From Flavobacterium piscinae (lineage in GTDB: Bacteria; Bacteroidota; Bacteroidia; Flavobacteriales; Flavobacteriaceae): DNA of 64,000 nucleotides. Both the position numbers and the translations under genes were made by a program. Location: positions 186,001-250,000 of the forward strand of contig NZ_SBKQ01000004.1 in NCBI RefSeq assembly GCF_004122145.1, in the 5' to 3' direction. This document shows positions 17,901 to 25,154 of this stretch, one piece after another; position 1 is the first letter of the stretch, and each line of letters begins with the position of its first letter. The notes under the pieces were generated by a model. It saw only the letters and a list, made by a program, of their open reading frames with translations, was not told where the DNA came from and searched no databases.

Positions 17901-18569
17901 CTGTTGTCTGTTATCCGTTATCTGCAAACGGTTGACTGACAACCGATAACCGATAACAGACAACTGTACCAAACGTTAAATATTCACATTGTTAACAGTA
18001 TTTCATAATTGCTTGATATTCAGCTAACATTAAATTAACATAAGTTGTTCATAAATTCAGATAGAATTTTAGAAGTATTTTTACGAAGTATAGGTTTTTT
18101 TTCTAATCAAAAATTGAATTGAAAAAATCAACTTTAGTTTTGATTTTTTACTTTAAAATTATCAACTTTTTGAAATCAGTTTTCAACAGTTTTTCTCAAC
18201 AAACTTATTCATAATTTGCATCAAAAATTGGATGTTAACAACTGTTAATAAAAACTAAAAAAATAGTCATATTCAATATTTTAACTATTCAAAAAGGTGT
18301 TGATAATTATGTAAAACAAATTAAAACTGCATTTCAAATTATTTCTCAAAAAAGTTTTTCTACAAATTAACACGCTATAATAACCATCATAAAATTTAAA
18401 TTAATTTAAAATTTCTTTTTGTTGTTTTTAATGAATGTTGAAAACTTACTGATTTTAGAATGAAGAATAACGATTGAAGATTTTTGAAGTACGCTATTTT
18501 ATAAATCTTTGTTCTACTTAAAGTAAAAAAATATGTTCTGTAGTTTCCGTGTTTTCTGAGAGAACTAAA
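17901..18569. other. 669-base non-coding region; candidate replication origin
   Basis: No gene is visible. Directly after the lycopene cyclase stop lies a 20-base inverted repeat. The rest is very AT-rich. Five copies of TTnTCAACW, one or two changes from the DnaA box TTATCCACA, occur at 18160-18168, 18181-18189 and 18194-18202 on the plus strand and at 18299-18307 and 18437-18445 on the minus strand. A near-palindromic TTAACAACTGTTAA lies at 18236-18249. By hand estimate well under one such 9-mer would be expected by chance in this span. This makes it a reasonable oriC candidate, but no GC-skew calculation was possible. Confidence 0.4.
17904..17965. repeat. 20-base inverted repeat after the lycopene cyclase gene
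   Basis: The arms 17904-17923 and 17946-17965 are complementary at 19 of 20 positions and enclose a 22-base loop. They can form a stable hairpin four bases after the stop codon. There is no following T-run. It may act as a transcript end or stabiliser, or be a dispersed intergenic repeat. Confidence 0.65.
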
Positions 18570-18806
18570 TCATTCCACAATTCGTAAATGACTTTCTAAA
18601 TTATCAATTATATTTCGTACTACTTCCACATCATTTTGATGCACTTTCAATTTAATACCACCGTATGCTATACTCGCAAAAGGATCAATCGAAACTATCG
18701 TTTCATTTTCAAAAAAGAACTGAATACCTTCGTTTTCTAATACGGTTTTTAAAACGGCAATTTCTGTGGGTAAAGTAAATACGGCTACGGTTACAAAGTC
18801 TTTCAT
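18570..18806 (-). CDS. DUF2007 family small protein
   Basis: A 78-residue protein that fits the DUF2007 (putative signal-transducing) family. FVTVAVFTLPTEIAVLKTVLEN is the typical opening helix, FFFENETIVSIDPF the middle, and GIKLKVHQNDVEVVRNIIDN the closing strand-helix. The fold is ACT/PII-like in relatives; the function is unknown. It stands alone on the minus strand between the putative origin region and the divergent rnr gene. Confidence 0.75.
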   Translation of the reverse strand: MKDFVTVAVFTLPTEIAVLKTVLENEGIQFFFENETIVSIDPFASIAYGGIKLKVHQNDVEVVRNIIDNLESHLRIVE

Positions 18807-18915
18807 TTTTCAAATTTTCATAAAGATACAAAAGTTATATTTTCAATAAATCTACTTTCTAAATTCTATTTTCTCCCATCTTATTCGTAATTTTCAACCT
18901 TATTAGAAAAGAATT

Positions 18916-21093
18916 ATGAGTAAGAAACCCAAAAAATTAGGTAAAAAGAACAAAGATTTTACTGCACAAATATTTAAAATATTATCCAAAGAACCCAATA
19001 AATCATTCAATTACAAACAAATAGCGGCTGTTTTAGAATTATCCGATACTAAAAGCAGAAACGAAATTATTCGCGATTTAAAAATTCTTAAAGCCCAAGA
19101 TAAAATTCATGAAACCGAAATTGGCAAATACCAAATGGTTTCTAAAGCCGAATACTACGAAGGAACCATCGACATGACTTCGCGTAAAACCGGCTATTTT
19201 ATTTGTGATGAATTGGAAGAAGATGTATTCATTCCATTCATCAATTTAAATCATGCATTGGATAACGATAAGGTGAAAGCGTATATCTACAACCGAAGAA
19301 GCTCTCGCCGACCGGAAGCAGAAGTATTAGAAATTTTAGAACGAGCCAAAACTGAATTTGTAGGTGTAATTGACATTCAGAAAAATTTTGCTTTTGTCAC
19401 CACCGCCAATGCTAAAATGTACACTGATATTTTTATTCCTAAAAATAAAATTGGTGAGGCGGAGCATGGCGATGTGGTTTTAGTAAAAATGGAAGATTGG
19501 CCGAAAAAAGCCGATAGTCCGTTTGGTTCTGTGGTTAAAGTATTAGGAAAACCGGGTGAACACAACACCGAAATTCACGGTATTTTAGCCGAATATGGTT
19601 TGCCGTATGATTTCCCGATTGAAGTTGAGGCGTATGCTAACAAAATTGATACTTCTGTTACTGAAGAAGAAATAGCCAAACGTCGCGATATGCGAAAAAC
19701 ATTAACGTTTACCATTGATCCGAAAGATGCAAAAGATTTTGATGATGCCTTATCGTTTGAAAAATTAGACAACGGAAATTATGAAATTGGCATTCACATT
19801 GCCGATGTTTCACATTATTTGCAAGAAGGAACTATTTTAGATGATGAAGCGTATAAACGAGCTACTTCGGTTTATTTAGTTGATCGTGTTGTTCCGATGC
19901 TTCCGGAAGTGTTAAGCAACGACGCCTGTTCGCTGAATCCACACGAGGATAAATTTACGTTTTCTGCCGTTTTTGAAGTTTCACCTAAAGCAGAAGTGGT
20001 TAAACAATGGTTTGGAAGAACCGTGATTTATTCTGATCAGCGATTTTCGTATGAAGAAGCTCAACACCTTATTGAAACCAAACAAGCTATTATTCCGGCG
20101 GAAATTTCATTAACCGGAAAGGATTATAAAACACCTCAACCTATTTTAGAAGCCACTTTGAAATTGGATGAATTGGCTAAAATTCTGCGTCAAAAACGTA
20201 TGGCCAACGGTGCTATTTCCTTTGATAAAGTGGAAGTAAAATTCAATTTGAATGAGCAAGCCGAACCGGTGGGTGTTTTCTTTAAAATTTCTAAAGATGC
20301 CAATCATTTAATTGAAGAATTTATGTTGTTAGCCAATCGAAAAGTGGCAGAATTTATCGGAAAACAAAAGAAAACCTTTGTTTATCGAATTCACGATGAA
20401 CCGAATGAAGATAAATTAATCAACTTGCAAACAGTGATTTCGAAGTTTGGTTATAAAATCAATTTCAAGTCGAAACAAGATATTTCTAAATCATTGAATA
20501 ATTTATTGAATGATGTGGTGGGTAAAAAAGAGCAAAATTTAGTTGATACATTAACCATACGAAGTATGAGTAAAGCGGTTTATTCTACTGAAAACATTGG
20601 TCATTACGGATTAGCATTTGATTATTATTCGCATTTTACTTCGCCTATTCGACGTTATCCGGATGTTATGGTACATCGTTTGTTGCAGTATTATTTGGAT
20701 GGAGGAAAATCAGTATCCGCAGAAGTTTATGAAGAAAAATGTGCTCATTCCTCCGATATGGAAAATTTAGCTGCTAAAGCGGAACGGGATAGTATCAAAT
20801 ACATGCAAGTGAAATACATGCAAGATCATCAAGATCAAGAATTTTTAGGCGTAATTTCCGGTGTAACCGAATGGGGAATTTATGTAGAAATCATCGAAAA
20901 CAAATGTGAAGGAATGGTGCGAATCCGTGAAATTAAAGATGATTATTATGTGTTTGATGAAAAGCAATATGCATTAGTAGGCGAAGTTTCTAAAAACATT
21001 TTACAATTAGGCGACGAAGTTTACGTTAAAGTAAAAAATGCCGATTTGATAAAAAAACAATTGGATTTTCATTTTATTAGAAGAAAAGAATAG
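18916..21093 (+). CDS. rnr: Ribonuclease R
   Basis: This 725-residue 3'-5' exoribonuclease degrades structured RNA and mRNA. An N-terminal helix-turn-helix-like region (KILSKEPNKSFNYKQIAAVLELSD) precedes two cold-shock domains. The RNB catalytic domain has TIDPKDAKDFDDALS (metal-binding aspartates) and IGIHIADVSHYL. HFTSPIRRYPDVMVHRLL is the classic RNB end motif. A C-terminal S1 domain begins near GVISGVTEWGIYVEI. Length and order match the family. It is monocistronic, with 167 bases before the next gene. Confidence 0.96.
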   Translation: MSKKPKKLGKKNKDFTAQIFKILSKEPNKSFNYKQIAAVLELSDTKSRNEIIRDLKILKAQDKIHETEIGKYQMVSKAEYYEGTIDMTSRKTGYFICDELEEDVFIPFINLNHALDNDKVKAYIYNRRSSRRPEAEVLEILERAKTEFVGVIDIQKNFAFVTTANAKMYTDIFIPKNKIGEAEHGDVVLVKMEDWPKKADSPFGSVVKVLGKPGEHNTEIHGILAEYGLPYDFPIEVEAYANKIDTSVTEEEIAKRRDMRKTLTFTIDPKDAKDFDDALSFEKLDNGNYEIGIHIADVSHYLQEGTILDDEAYKRATSVYLVDRVVPMLPEVLSNDACSLNPHEDKFTFSAVFEVSPKAEVVKQWFGRTVIYSDQRFSYEEAQHLIETKQAIIPAEISLTGKDYKTPQPILEATLKLDELAKILRQKRMANGAISFDKVEVKFNLNEQAEPVGVFFKISKDANHLIEEFMLLANRKVAEFIGKQKKTFVYRIHDEPNEDKLINLQTVISKFGYKINFKSKQDISKSLNNLLNDVVGKKEQNLVDTLTIRSMSKAVYSTENIGHYGLAFDYYSHFTSPIRRYPDVMVHRLLQYYLDGGKSVSAEVYEEKCAHSSDMENLAAKAERDSIKYMQVKYMQDHQDQEFLGVISGVTEWGIYVEIIENKCEGMVRIREIKDDYYVFDEKQYALVGEVSKNILQLGDEVYVKVKNADLIKKQLDFHFIRRKE

Positions 21094-21223
21094 TTTTTAC
21101 TTATACATAACTTTAATAATATCACCATATAAGATATATAAGTTTTCACATTCTTGAACTTAAATGACTTATATGGTTGATAAGATTGTTTTATTTTTAC
21201 TACTTAAATTTATACAATGGTAT

Positions 21224-21231
21224 TATATTTG
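21224..21231 (+). promoter_or_regulatory. Candidate -7 promoter element for the DUF2807 gene
   Basis: TATATTTG matches TAnnTTTG, 29 bases before the ATG at 21261. It supports this ATG over the far-upstream alternative at 21177. Confidence 0.55.
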
Positions 21232-21260
21232 AACTAATCAATCATCAAAATCATCCTATC

Positions 21261-21929
21261 ATGAAAAAAATCATCTTCCTTTTTATTTTAACTACTTCTC
21301 CCCTTTTTGCTCAAACAGTAACCAAAAGTCCGGGCGATTTTACAACGGTAAAAATATTTGACAGAATTTCAGCTCAGCTTATTCCATCGAATGAAAATAA
21401 AGTGGAAATCAAAGGTTCCAGAGCGGCAGAAGTAGAAGTGGTGAATAATAATGGCGATTTAAAAATCCGCATGCCACTCACCAAATTGTTAAAAGGTGAA
21501 ACCATTGAAGCGACCGTTTATTACAAAAAATTAGAAGGTGTAGAAGCCAGTGAAGGTTCGTATGTTAATGCAGAAAAAACAATAAAAGCGGTTAATTTTG
21601 AGTTGAATGCCAAAGAAGGAGCAGAAATTAAAATTGCGTTAAATGTGCAAAAATGCAACAGCAAAGCTTCCACCGGCGGAAAAATAAACATTACCGGAAC
21701 TACTCAAAATCAGGAGGTTATCGTTACTTCGGGAGGTGAAGTAAATGCTAATAAATTCAATTCCAATCAAACTACTGTGAGTATCAATGCGGGTGGAAAT
21801 GCCAGTATTCACGCCACTGATTATGTGGATGCAAAAGTGAGAGCGGGTGGATATATTTACATTTACGGAAAACCAAAACAGATTGACCAAAAAACAGTTT
21901 TAGGCGGTTCTATCAAAGAAATGAACTAA
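21261..21929 (+). CDS. Secreted head-GIN/DUF2807 domain protein
   Basis: A 222-residue exported protein with a clear signal peptide, MKKIIFLFILTTSPLFAQ. The mature part is a repetitive beta-helix-like DUF2807 domain. It opens with the FTTVKIFDRISAQLIPS pattern and has repeated short strands with Asn/Gly turns such as GGEVNANKFNSN and GGNASIHATDY. Such proteins are common and numerous in Bacteroidetes; the function is unknown, and the old label putative autotransporter adhesin is not supported by any barrel here. I took the ATG at 21261 because it begins the signal peptide and follows the promoter element. Confidence 0.85.
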   Translation: MKKIIFLFILTTSPLFAQTVTKSPGDFTTVKIFDRISAQLIPSNENKVEIKGSRAAEVEVVNNNGDLKIRMPLTKLLKGETIEATVYYKKLEGVEASEGSYVNAEKTIKAVNFELNAKEGAEIKIALNVQKCNSKASTGGKINITGTTQNQEVIVTSGGEVNANKFNSNQTTVSINAGGNASIHATDYVDAKVRAGGYIYIYGKPKQIDQKTVLGGSIKEMN

Positions 21930-22014
21930 GAAAGGTGTTCATTTGAATTTTAAATTTTAAATTAGCATTTAGAAAGTTTCGTAACCTGAAACTTTAAACC
22001 TGAAACTTTTTTCA

Positions 22015-22698
22015 ATGCTTAACGATATTTTAGCTGCCATTCCTTGGGGAATTCTTTTGGCTTTTACCATTGGGCCGGTTTTTTTTGTATTGATCGAAAC
22101 CAGTATTACTAAAGGTTTTAAAGCGGCTATGCTATTTGATTTAGGCGTTGTATTTGGCGATTTGGTTTTTATACTTATCGCCTATTTCAGTACTAACCAA
22201 TTGTTGGAAAAACTTAAAGATGACCCAAGTCTGTTTATTTTTGGTGGTGTAATCATGTTTGTGTTTGGGTTAATTTCATTTATTAAAGAAAAGAAAAGTA
22301 AAAAGAAAAACCTCAACCCGGAATTTGTAGCCGATTCGATTCCGAAAAACAATTATTTAGCACTTTTTTTTAAGGGATTTTTACTCAATTTCATCAACAT
22401 TGGTGTATTAGGTTTTTGGGTGGGAATCATTATCGTTTTTGGTCCTCAAATGAATATGAATCCCGGTCGCATTGTCCTATTTATGTCGGTTATTCTCATT
22501 ACTTATCTTATTACCGATATCATCAAAATCATCTTAGCTAAACAACTTAAAAACCGATTAACGCCGTATATCATTTATAAAATCAAACGTGTAATCAGTG
22601 TGATTTTAATGATTTTCGGATTCTTTTTAATCATTCAAGGATTTTTTCCGGAGGAAAAGGAAATGATAAAGGAGAAAATTGAGAAGATGAAGGAGTGA
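22015..22698 (+). CDS. LysE family translocator
   Basis: This 227-residue inner-membrane protein has about six helices. The LysE/RhtB opening IPWGILLAFTIGPVFFVLIE, with the family's GPxFF signature, is present, and FKAAMLFDLGVVFGDLVFI follows. It probably exports amino acids or similar small metabolites; the substrate is not predictable. A basic loop (KEKKSKKKN) separates the two helix bundles. The stop lies five bases before the ATG of the next gene, so the two may share a transcript. The 85-base gap upstream contains a tandem repeat of CCTGAAACTTT. Confidence 0.87.
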   Translation: MLNDILAAIPWGILLAFTIGPVFFVLIETSITKGFKAAMLFDLGVVFGDLVFILIAYFSTNQLLEKLKDDPSLFIFGGVIMFVFGLISFIKEKKSKKKNLNPEFVADSIPKNNYLALFFKGFLLNFINIGVLGFWVGIIIVFGPQMNMNPGRIVLFMSVILITYLITDIIKIILAKQLKNRLTPYIIYKIKRVISVILMIFGFFLIIQGFFPEEKEMIKEKIEKMKE

Positions 22699-22703
22699 TA
22701 GTT

Positions 22704-23357
22704 ATGAAAAAATTTCTTCTTATATTTTGTTTATTTTTTTGTCAATTTTTATTGGCACAAAATGATTCTGTAATTGTTTCAAAGCCAAAAATAGGAGTGA
22801 TTTCTGTTGATAAGCTGAATGTAGTTTATAGAGGAATTCAAAATCCAATTTCGATTGCTGTTCCAAACGCAAAATCATTTACTGTTTCTGGATTAGGGGT
22901 AAAAGAAGAAAATGGTAAATATTTTATTGTTCCCGGACAAGGAAATGAAGTGATTGTCACTTTAGAAATTATTTTAGAAGATGATTCAAAAGTGATAGAA
23001 GAACATATTTTCAGGATAAAAAATATTCCTCGTCCTTTGGGTAAAATAAATAATAGAAATTGTGATAACTATGTAACAATGGATATAACAGAGCTTAAAA
23101 ATGCAAAAATTTCAGTTTATCAGGATGATTTTCTATTTGACTGGAATTTTGAAGTAACAAGTTTTGTGATTAAAAAGGAAAAAAAGCCCGCTATTATAGT
23201 AGATGGAAATACTATCAATGAAAATACTCTAATTGAATTAAATAGATTAAAAAAAGGAGATATAATTACAATAGCAGCTATTAAATACAAAGTGTCTCCA
23301 AATATTAGTGGTCTTTGGCCTAATATTCCACCAATTCTGATATTAATTTCTGATTAA
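22704..23357 (+). CDS. Secreted protein resembling the GldM C-terminal domain
   Basis: A 217-residue protein with signal peptide MKKFLLIFCLFFCQFLLAQ. The mature start, KIGVISVDKLNVVYRGIQNP then ISIAVPNAKSFTVSGLG, closely resembles the C-terminal domains of GldM, the periplasmic stalk of the T9SS motor (VSPDKMNVVYRG-type sequence). GldM itself is about 510 residues with an inner-membrane helix; here only the terminal domains are present, with a cleavable signal. I used the ATG at 22704 since it starts the signal peptide; a GTG at 22695 is possible. The function is unknown: a T9SS accessory role is inference. Confidence 0.7.
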   Translation: MKKFLLIFCLFFCQFLLAQNDSVIVSKPKIGVISVDKLNVVYRGIQNPISIAVPNAKSFTVSGLGVKEENGKYFIVPGQGNEVIVTLEIILEDDSKVIEEHIFRIKNIPRPLGKINNRNCDNYVTMDITELKNAKISVYQDDFLFDWNFEVTSFVIKKEKKPAIIVDGNTINENTLIELNRLKKGDIITIAAIKYKVSPNISGLWPNIPPILILISD

Positions 23358-23408
23358 CCACTTAAGGTACAGTTAAAAATAAAATTAAAACACTAATTTT
23401 CCTTGAAG

Positions 23409-23466
23409 CTTTCAGGGTCATCACCCTACCGATAGCAATCGGGAGAACCGGGTTAGACGGTTTTGC
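23409..23466 (-). pseudogene. Degenerate copy of the tRNA-Cys 3' half
   Basis: Positions 23409-23426 match the tRNA 3' end and flank (23532-23549) at 15 of 18 bases. Positions 23445-23466 match the anticodon-to-T-arm part (23556-23577) at 21 of 22. Between them the copy has 12 extra bases and a small hairpin, CCGAT agca ATCGG (23429-23442), in place of the T-loop. It stops within the anticodon loop and has no 5' half, so it cannot be a working tRNA. Confidence 0.7.
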
Positions 23467-23502
23467 GTTATCTTTAATTTAATTTTTTCTAAAAATTTAA
23501 AA

Positions 23503-23533
23503 CAAAAAAAAGAGCTACCAAATTGGTAACTCT
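23503..23533 (-). terminator. Intrinsic terminator of tRNA-Cys
   Basis: On the minus strand a hairpin (23524-23533 paired with 23511-23520, one mismatch, 3-base loop) is followed by a run of eight T's (23510-23503). It starts five bases after the tRNA 3' end. Confidence 0.85.
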
Positions 23534-23538
23534 TTCAG

Positions 23539-23610
23539 AGGCATCGCCCGGATTCGAACCGGGGTAGACGGTTTTGCAGACCGGTGCCTAGCCGCTCGGC
23601 CACGACGCCT
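23539..23610 (-). tRNA. tRNA-Cys (anticodon GCA)
   Basis: The minus strand folds into a 72-base cloverleaf. The acceptor arms AGGCGTC and GATGCCT pair over seven bases with one G-U. The anticodon loop CTGCAAA gives anticodon GCA, cysteine. The T-arm has GGTTCGAATCC. CCA is not encoded. It is preceded by a promoter element and followed by a strong terminator, so it is transcribed alone. Confidence 0.95.
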
Positions 23611-23623
23611 TATCATCGGATGG

Positions 23624-23631
23624 CAAATGTA
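23624..23631 (-). promoter_or_regulatory. Candidate -7 promoter element for tRNA-Cys
   Basis: The minus strand reads TACATTTG (TAnnTTTG), 13 bases before the tRNA 5' end. Confidence 0.6.
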
Positions 23632-23703
23632 AATAAAAAGTTTAAAGTTAAAAAGCTAAACCTTAAAAAACTTTTGTAAAAGTAACCTTATTCTTAAAGT
23701 TAA

Positions 23704-23729
23704 GAGATTCCTCATTCTTCGGAATGACA
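23704..23729 (+). repeat. Dispersed 26-base repeat, intergenic copy
   Basis: This stretch matches the reverse complement of 45892-45917 inside gltX at 22 of 26 positions. It contains a small hairpin, CATTC/GAATG with a TTCG loop (23714-23727). It lies between folB and tRNA-Cys, where such a hairpin could mark the end of the folB transcript. Confidence 0.65.
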
Positions 23730-23777
23730 ATTTTACGCAGGAAAACCCGCAAACTACTAACTCCCTACTCCCAACTA

Positions 23778-24137
23778 TCAACTCCTGTATTCTTCCATCA
23801 CCACCGTAACCGCTTCTACATCGCCACCAATAGGCGGATTCAGTTTAGAAACCGAAACGATTACACGAGAAACCGCAGCAATTTCATCAAAAATACGTTT
23901 GATGATACGATGAGCAACGTGTTCTAATAACTTGGAACGAATAGCCATTTCCTCCACCACAATTTTGTTCAGGTGAACATAATCTACTGTATCGTGTAAC
24001 TCATCAGAAACCGCCGACTTTCGCATATCGGTTTTAATTTCCAAATCTATCGAATAATCAGAGCCGATTTTGCTTTCTTCCATCAAACAGCCGTGAAACG
24101 AAAACGTTCGGATGTTTTGTAATTTAATTGTTCCCAT
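23778..24137 (-). CDS. folB: Dihydroneopterin aldolase
   Basis: A 119-residue FolB that cleaves dihydroneopterin to 6-hydroxymethyl-dihydropterin in folate synthesis. The family pattern is intact: RTFSFHGCLMEESKIGSDY (active-site region), TVDYVHLNKIV with the Tyr of the pterin pocket, KLLEHVAHRI, and the closing KLNPPIGGDVEAVTVVM with the catalytic Lys. It starts nine bases after the sprF stop, so it is probably read through from the spr operon even though the functions are unrelated. Confidence 0.95.
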   Translation of the reverse strand: MGTIKLQNIRTFSFHGCLMEESKIGSDYSIDLEIKTDMRKSAVSDELHDTVDYVHLNKIVVEEMAIRSKLLEHVAHRIIKRIFDEIAAVSRVIVSVSKLNPPIGGDVEAVTVVMEEYRS

Positions 24138-24146
24138 TTGTTGTTT

Positions 24147-25085
24147 TTAATAGGTACACGGACAGTTGCTGATGCCTTGGAAAATATCTATCCCAAGCGT
24201 AACCATGTGCGTACCCGAATTGTAATTCACCAATTTGTTGAGCGTAATTTGATAGGAATAAGCAAAGTAGAAATTACTTCTTTTTAATCCCAGCATCGGT
24301 CCAATGTTCAACGGTTCCAACAATTGATCATTTAAAAACCGATAGGAAACGCCTGCCCAATAATAATCCTCAAAGTTATAAAAACGCAGCTTTAAATTCA
24401 AGTCGGTAGTTGATCTTTGATCACTTTCAAAATATTGAAAAAAGCCGGAAGGTTCCACTTCAAAATCACTGTTGGAACTACTCCGCCATTTATAACCTGA
24501 AAACACTTGATAATTACGTAGTTCTAAAGGTTCAATATCATTAAAAATATCTACATTTTTGTTTAATAAATTCGCTACGGTAAAACTTCCGTAGAAACCA
24601 TTTTTACGATACAAAAAACCCACATCTATGTTGTGGTTTGTTAATCGTCTGTCATCAACCACGGCCATATCTTGACCGGTAAAATTTTCTATTTCAATTC
24701 GAAACTGATTTAATGCATACGAAATTCCAAACGAAACAAATTGTTCGGCATATTTATCAATTACAATATGATGAGCAAAACTCACTTTTGCTCCGGATTG
24801 ACGGGTATTTCCGTTTTTATCGTTGTACAAATACAATCCAATTCCGGATTGGTCATGAATTCGCATATCAGCAGCAAGTGACATGTTTTCGGGAGCGTTT
24901 TTGATGCCTACCCATTGTGTAAATCCGTTGGCTCTTATTTTTACATGGTCGCCAATTCCGGCATATACCGGCGAAATAATAAAAGGATTATCGGCTAAAT
25001 ATTGCGTAAAAGAAGGTAGGTTTAATTCCTGTGCTTTTCCGTTTAGAAAAGCCAGCAAAATGAAAAATGGGGCTATTTTTTTCAT
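24147..25085 (-). CDS. PorP/SprF family type IX secretion outer-membrane protein (SprF-like)
   Basis: This 312-residue PorP/SprF protein has a signal peptide (MKKIAPFFILLAFLNGKAQ) and an outer-membrane beta-barrel. LPSFTQYLADNPFIISPVYAGIG is the usual opening, and repeated amphipathic strands run to YNSGTHMVTLGIDIF. SprF in F. johnsoniae is needed to bring the adhesin SprB to the surface. The gene lies directly after the giant adhesin gene, the same relative order as sprB-sprF, so it is probably its dedicated partner. The name is by synteny; many paralogues exist in Flavobacteria. Confidence 0.87.
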   Translation of the reverse strand: MKKIAPFFILLAFLNGKAQELNLPSFTQYLADNPFIISPVYAGIGDHVKIRANGFTQWVGIKNAPENMSLAADMRIHDQSGIGLYLYNDKNGNTRQSGAKVSFAHHIVIDKYAEQFVSFGISYALNQFRIEIENFTGQDMAVVDDRRLTNHNIDVGFLYRKNGFYGSFTVANLLNKNVDIFNDIEPLELRNYQVFSGYKWRSSSNSDFEVEPSGFFQYFESDQRSTTDLNLKLRFYNFEDYYWAGVSYRFLNDQLLEPLNIGPMLGLKRSNFYFAYSYQITLNKLVNYNSGTHMVTLGIDIFQGISNCPCTY

Positions 25086-25106
25086 GGTTGTAGGTTTTGG
25101 GGTTAA

Positions 25107-25140
25107 ACCAACTCCAAACTTGTGGCGATTTGGAGTTGGT
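25107..25140. repeat. Perfect 12-base hairpin between sprB and sprF
   Basis: ACCAACTCCAAA (25107-25118) is exactly complementary to 25129-25140, with a 10-base loop. It sits in the 69-base gap between the adhesin stop and the sprF start. On the plus strand it is followed by T-rich sequence; on the minus strand, the direction of the operon, no T-run follows. It may be a processing or stabilising hairpin rather than a terminator. Confidence 0.6.
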
Positions 25141-25154
25141 ATTTTTTTATTTTT

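Noticed and set aside
23409-23466. Second tRNA gene
   Set aside because: It lacks the whole 5' half and the T-loop is interrupted; only a fragment.
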